In this document: positions 24,893 to 27,769 of the stretch, piece after piece
How positions within the stretch are numbered: position 1 is the stretch's first letter
Layout of the letters: every line of letters starts with the position of its first letter
DNA from: Acidimicrobiaceae bacterium
GTDB taxonomy: Bacteria; Actinomycetota; Acidimicrobiia; Acidimicrobiales; Ilumatobacteraceae
Assembly: GCA_020637295.1 (NCBI GenBank)
Contig: JACJWF010000025.1
Location: forward strand, 1-27,769
Length of the DNA: 27,769 nt
Reading direction: 5' to 3'
Notes under the pieces: model-generated
The model's input: only the letters and a program-made list of their open reading frames with translations
Told to the model about the DNA's origin: nothing
The model's database searches: none
Translations under genes and position numbers: made by a program

Positions 24893-26523
24893 TCGCCGAG
24901 GCCGGCGGCGTCGCGGGCCAACTGACCCGCGGTCTTGTAGTCGGCCTTGCCGTTCGGTGCCCGCGGCACCTTGGCCACGAACACCACCTTCTTCGGCGCC
25001 TTGTAGCCGGCCAGCTGCTCCTTCACGCCGGCGATCACGGTCGCCTCGTCCACGGAGGCGCCGTCGGCCAGCGAGACCACGGCGGTGACCGCGTTGCCGA
25101 ACTTCTCGTCTGGCAGGCCGACGACCAGGCAGTCGACCACGCCCTCCACCCGCTTGGCGGCCTCCTCGACCTCCTCGGGGAAGATCTTCTCGCCGCCGGA
25201 GTTGATGACCTGGCTGCCGCGGCCGAGCAGGACGAGCGTGCCGTCGTCGGCCACCATCGCCATGTCGCCGGGGAACGAGTAGCGCACCCCGTCGATCGTG
25301 CGGAAGGTACGGGCCGACTTCTCCGCGTCCTTGAAGTACCCCACGGGCACCATCCCACCGGCGGCCACCATGCCGACCTCGCCCGACCCGGGCAGGACCT
25401 CCCGCCCGTCCTCGGTGAAGACCTTGGTGGTCGGGTTCTGGGTGAACTTGGCGGTGGACGGCGGCACGCCCTTCATCGAGATGCTGCTGCCCATCGACCC
25501 CTCGGACGAGCCCATCGCGTCGAGGAGGACGGCCTGCTCGATCCGCTCGAGCAGTTGCTCCTTGACCTCGGCGGTCCACATCACGCCGGAGGAGATGATC
25601 ATCTGGATCGACGACAGGTCGTACGGCCGGCCGGCGGCGGCGGCCTCGTCGTAGGCGGCGATCATCGGCTTGGCGAAGGCGTCCCCGACGATGACCAGGT
25701 TGGTGACCTTCTCCCGCTGCACCGTGCTGAGCACCTCGTGGGGGTCCAGCGAGCGGCTCTGCAGGGTGACCACGGTGGCGCCCATCAGCTGCGGGATCAT
25801 CACGCCCAACCAGATGCCCGTGCCGTGCATCAGCGGGGCGCACGGCTGCGACACCACGCCACCGGTGGCGTTGACCACCGCCGCCACGGCACCGGCGATC
25901 TCCGCCGGGTCCGCCGGCGGTGCCTGGCCGAGCAGCGGGAAGCCCATGCCGACAAAGGCGCGGGTGAAGCCGCCCATGTCGTACATCACGCCCTTGGGCA
26001 TGCCGGTGGTGCCACCGGTGTAGAGCATGTAGATGTCGTCCTCGCTGCGCTCGATGCGCGGCATCGGTGCCGTCGTGGCGATGACCTCGTCGTAGCGGCG
26101 GGCCACCGGCACCTGGCCGGCGCCCCCGTCGTCCACCTCGATCAGCAGCTGCAGCTTGGGCAGCCGGGCGCGGATGCGTTCCACCCGGTCGCCGAGGCTG
26201 GAGTGGAAGACCAGCGCTTCGGCGTCCGCGTTGTCCAGCAGGTAGACGAGCTCCTCGTCGAGGTACCGGTAGTTGACGTTCACCGGCACGCCGCGCATCT
26301 TGAAGGCGCCGTAGTGCGCCTCGAGGTACTCGTTGCCGTTGTAGAGGTACAGGCCGATCTTGGAGTCCGGCCCCAGCCCGGCAGCGCTGTAGGCGGCGGC
26401 CATGCGGGCGGCGCGCTCGTCGTATTCCCGCCAACTCAACCGCACGTCGCCGTGCACCACGGCGGTGTGCTCCGGCAGCACGTCGGCGATCGATTCCCAG
26501 ATGGTGGCGTAGTGGAACTCCAT
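24889..26523 (-). CDS. acyl-CoA synthetase, AMP-binding (FadD-like)
   Basis: Activates a carboxylic acid to its acyl-AMP and then acyl-CoA. The 544-residue protein has the complete ANL-superfamily set: P-loop MLYTGGTTGMPKG (167-179), NVNYRYLDEELVYLLDNADA (82-101) typical of FadD-like enzymes, MGSSEGSMGSS in the acid pocket, and GDMAMVADDGTL followed by LLGRGSQVINSGGEKIFP in the hinge region. The catalytic lysine is in PRAPNGKADY (Lys526). It looks functional. The chain length of its substrate is not readable. TAGCCT lies 6 nt before its ATG on the minus strand, so it probably opens its own transcript, followed by the coupled APH(6)-like gene. The VOC-family gene upstream ends 22 bp away. Confidence 0.93.
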   Translation of the reverse strand: MEFHYATIWESIADVLPEHTAVVHGDVRLSWREYDERAARMAAAYSAAGLGPDSKIGLYLYNGNEYLEAHYGAFKMRGVPVNVNYRYLDEELVYLLDNADAEALVFHSSLGDRVERIRARLPKLQLLIEVDDGGAGQVPVARRYDEVIATTAPMPRIERSEDDIYMLYTGGTTGMPKGVMYDMGGFTRAFVGMGFPLLGQAPPADPAEIAGAVAAVVNATGGVVSQPCAPLMHGTGIWLGVMIPQLMGATVVTLQSRSLDPHEVLSTVQREKVTNLVIVGDAFAKPMIAAYDEAAAAGRPYDLSSIQMIISSGVMWTAEVKEQLLERIEQAVLLDAMGSSEGSMGSSISMKGVPPSTAKFTQNPTTKVFTEDGREVLPGSGEVGMVAAGGMVPVGYFKDAEKSARTFRTIDGVRYSFPGDMAMVADDGTLVLLGRGSQVINSGGEKIFPEEVEEAAKRVEGVVDCLVVGLPDEKFGNAVTAVVSLADGASVDEATVIAGVKEQLAGYKAPKKVVFVAKVPRAPNGKADYKTAGQLARDAAGLGE

Positions 26524-26529
26524 GCCCGG

Positions 26530-26535
26530 AGGCTA
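26530..26535 (-). promoter_or_regulatory. candidate -10 box of the acyl-CoA synthetase gene
   Basis: On the minus strand TAGCCT ends 6 nt before the ATG, identical in sequence and spacing to the box at 6083-6088 on the plus strand. Confidence 0.48.
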
Positions 26536-26545
26536 GTGGCCCAGG

Positions 26546-27034
26546 TCAGCCCACTGGTTTGCCGTACATCTCCCGCAGCGGGTCGCTGATCAGCTCCAGC
26601 CGCTCGCCGTCCGGACCACGGAAGTACAGCGACGACCCGTCCACGTGGGCGGTCTCCACCCCGGCCGCTTCCAGCCGGGCCCGAGCGGCTTCCCACTGCG
26701 GCCGCTCGATGGAGATGGCCAGGTGGTGGTGCCCGCCGAGCACCTCGGCGTACGGCCCGAGGTCCAGGCCCGGCAGGTCGAAGTACGCCAGCGTGTTGCC
26801 GTGCCCGATGTCGAAGAAGAAGTGCGTGCTGCCCTCGTAGTCGCGGTTCTCGAACATCTCGATCAGCGGGAAGCCCAGCAGGCCGTCGTAGAACTGCACG
26901 GTGCGTTCCACGTCGCTGCAGATGAGGGCCACGTGATGCACGCCGCGTGCCGTGGTGGCGGGTCGTTCCGCGGCCGGTTTGAGGTACTCGGCGGCGATCT
27001 CCTCGCGGCGTGCGGTCAATTCGGCTCGGTTCAT
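26546..27034 (-). CDS. VOC (glyoxalase/extradiol dioxygenase fold) family protein
   Basis: A 162-residue metal-dependent enzyme or binding protein of the vicinal oxygen chelate fold. The first beta-alpha-beta-beta-beta unit starts at GVHHVALICSDVERTVQFYD (31-50) with the metal-ligand histidine His34. The second starts at GHHHLAISIERPQWEAARAR with His103/104 in the ligand position. The final ligand glutamate is in DGERLELI (Glu147). An N-terminal helix of about 28 residues precedes the fold. Dioxygenase, isomerase, lyase or resistance roles are all possible. Its ATG overlaps the stop of the GH18 gene (ATGA), so both are on one coupled transcript; a functional link between them is not obvious. 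Confidence 0.87.
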   Translation of the reverse strand: MNRAELTARREEIAAEYLKPAAERPATTARGVHHVALICSDVERTVQFYDGLLGFPLIEMFENRDYEGSTHFFFDIGHGNTLAYFDLPGLDLGPYAEVLGGHHHLAISIERPQWEAARARLEAAGVETAHVDGSSLYFRGPDGERLELISDPLREMYGKPVG

Positions 27035-27769
27035 GACGTCACCTCCTGGGCCCGAGCGTATTCGCCGATCGCCGACCACACGGCCGGGGTGTCGAACCCG
27101 AGCGCCCAGAAGGACACCCCGCCGATCCGTTCCTCCCGTGCGATGTCCACCCGCTGCACCGCGCCCTGCGCGCTGACGTAGTGGACCACGCGCTCCTGGG
27201 TGCAGCTGGTCACGCCGTCGCTCGCCGGTCGCTGGTAGGTGAACGTGTCCTCGCCGGTCGCCTCGTCGAACGTGCTGACCGCGCCGTACTGCTCGATCAG
27301 CGCGGCAACCTCGTGCAGGTTGGGGTCGGCGCGGCCGGGGGCGTCGGCGGGGCACACCCCGGCGGTGGCCGTCACCCAGTTGCGGCCGTAGAGGGGGATG
27401 CCGAGGACCAGCTTGCTGTCGTCCTCGACGACGTTCTTGGCGGCGCGGACGACGGTGCGCACCCAGTCCAGCGGGGCGATCGGCCCGGGCTCGGCGAACG
27501 AGTAGTCGTAGGCCATGATCCGGATGCGGTCGACGATGCCACCCATGGCCGCGTAGTCGTACACCCAGGCGCCGAGGTCGGTGCTGCTGCCGTCGTGGTA
27601 GATCGGCGGCACGGACACGGCCAGCACCTTGCCCTCGGAGTGCAGTGCGGCGGCGAGCTCGGTGAGGAACGCCACCCATGCCGGGCTGGTGGTGGCCCAC
27701 GTGCTGCGGTCGTCGGCGAAGGCGAACTTCTCGTAGTCCAGGTCCAGCCCGTCGAAGCCCTGCTGGCGC
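27031..27769 (-). CDS. glycoside hydrolase family 18 protein (partial, N-terminus cut off)
   Basis: The last 245 or so residues of a GH18 enzyme, open at the right edge of the window. The catalytic motif GFDGLDLDYEKF sits at the very edge, with the acid-base glutamate in LDYE. Downstream elements fit the TIM barrel: LAVSVPPIYHD, IRIMAYDYSFAEPGPIAPLD, with the MAYDY strand that stabilises the oxazolinium intermediate, LVLGIPLYGRNWV, and the closing GGVSFWALGFDTPAVW. This pattern, with few chitin-binding features, resembles spore or cell-wall N-acetylglucosaminidases of the YaaH type as much as chitinases. Cellular location cannot be judged because the N-terminus is missing. Its stop overlaps the VOC gene start. 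Confidence 0.88.
   Translation of the reverse strand, partial: RQQGFDGLDLDYEKFAFADDRSTWATTSPAWVAFLTELAAALHSEGKVLAVSVPPIYHDGSSTDLGAWVYDYAAMGGIVDRIRIMAYDYSFAEPGPIAPLDWVRTVVRAAKNVVEDDSKLVLGIPLYGRNWVTATAGVCPADAPGRADPNLHEVAALIEQYGAVSTFDEATGEDTFTYQRPASDGVTSCTQERVVHYVSAQGAVQRVDIAREERIGGVSFWALGFDTPAVWSAIGEYARAQEVTS

Overview
The window is a GC-rich stretch of chromosome, mostly codon-dense, in which many genes start with GTG, neighbours overlap by 4 bases (ATGA, GTGA or TTGA) and many starts look leaderless. A HrcA/CIRCE-controlled groESL operon, a RipA-like NlpC/P60 protein, a DUF222-HNH (13E12-type) endonuclease, a FadD-type acyl-CoA synthetase and an APH(6)-type phosphotransferase point to Actinomycetota. 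I lean towards an Acidimicrobiia-like lineage, but that is inference from gene content; no rRNA or other decisive marker is present.

Layout. 0.2-1.9 kb: tRNA-dihydrouridine synthase (dus) and Maf pyrophosphatase, overlapping, behind a palindromic repeat cluster. 1.9-3.4 kb (minus): an unrecognised single-pass membrane protein, divergent from groES-groEL (3.6-5.5 kb); the shared gap holds two CIRCE operators, and groEL ends in a strong terminator. 5.6-6.9 kb: a small membrane protein, a 55-residue protein and a Nudix CoA-pyrophosphatase-like enzyme. 6.9-8.5 kb: a secreted phospholipase A2 (minus), a small membrane protein, and a lipoprotein with a peptidoglycan-binding domain. 8.5-10.0 kb (minus): a VapBC-type toxin-antitoxin pair followed by an epoxide-hydrolase-like enzyme. 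10.1-11.5 kb: a PLP-dependent aromatic amino acid decarboxylase.

11.5-15.2 kb is the most distinctive block: a small secreted two-cysteine protein, a cysteine-containing lipoprotein, a membrane-fusion-like adaptor with a peptidoglycan-binding domain, an ABC ATPase and an FtsX/MacB-like permease. All are on one strand and almost all are translationally coupled. It reads as a self-contained peptide plus exporter cassette whose function I cannot assign.

15.3-18.1 kb: guaA (GMP synthase) and the NlpC/P60 cell-wall hydrolase. 18.1-20.6 kb: a coupled operon of an ACAD10/LvaA-like phosphotransferase, a dienelactone-hydrolase-like protein and a HAD hydrolase, which could act together on lactones or hydroxy acids. 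20.6-21.9 kb: the DUF222-HNH endonuclease. 21.9-23.97 kb: about 2.1 kb with no intact gene, apparently decayed, with fragments of at least one broken gene on the minus strand. 23.97-27.77 kb (minus): an APH(6)-like phosphotransferase coupled to an acyl-CoA synthetase, then a VOC-family protein coupled to a GH18 glycosidase that runs off the right edge.

No tRNA, rRNA, CRISPR array, intact insertion sequence or origin was seen.
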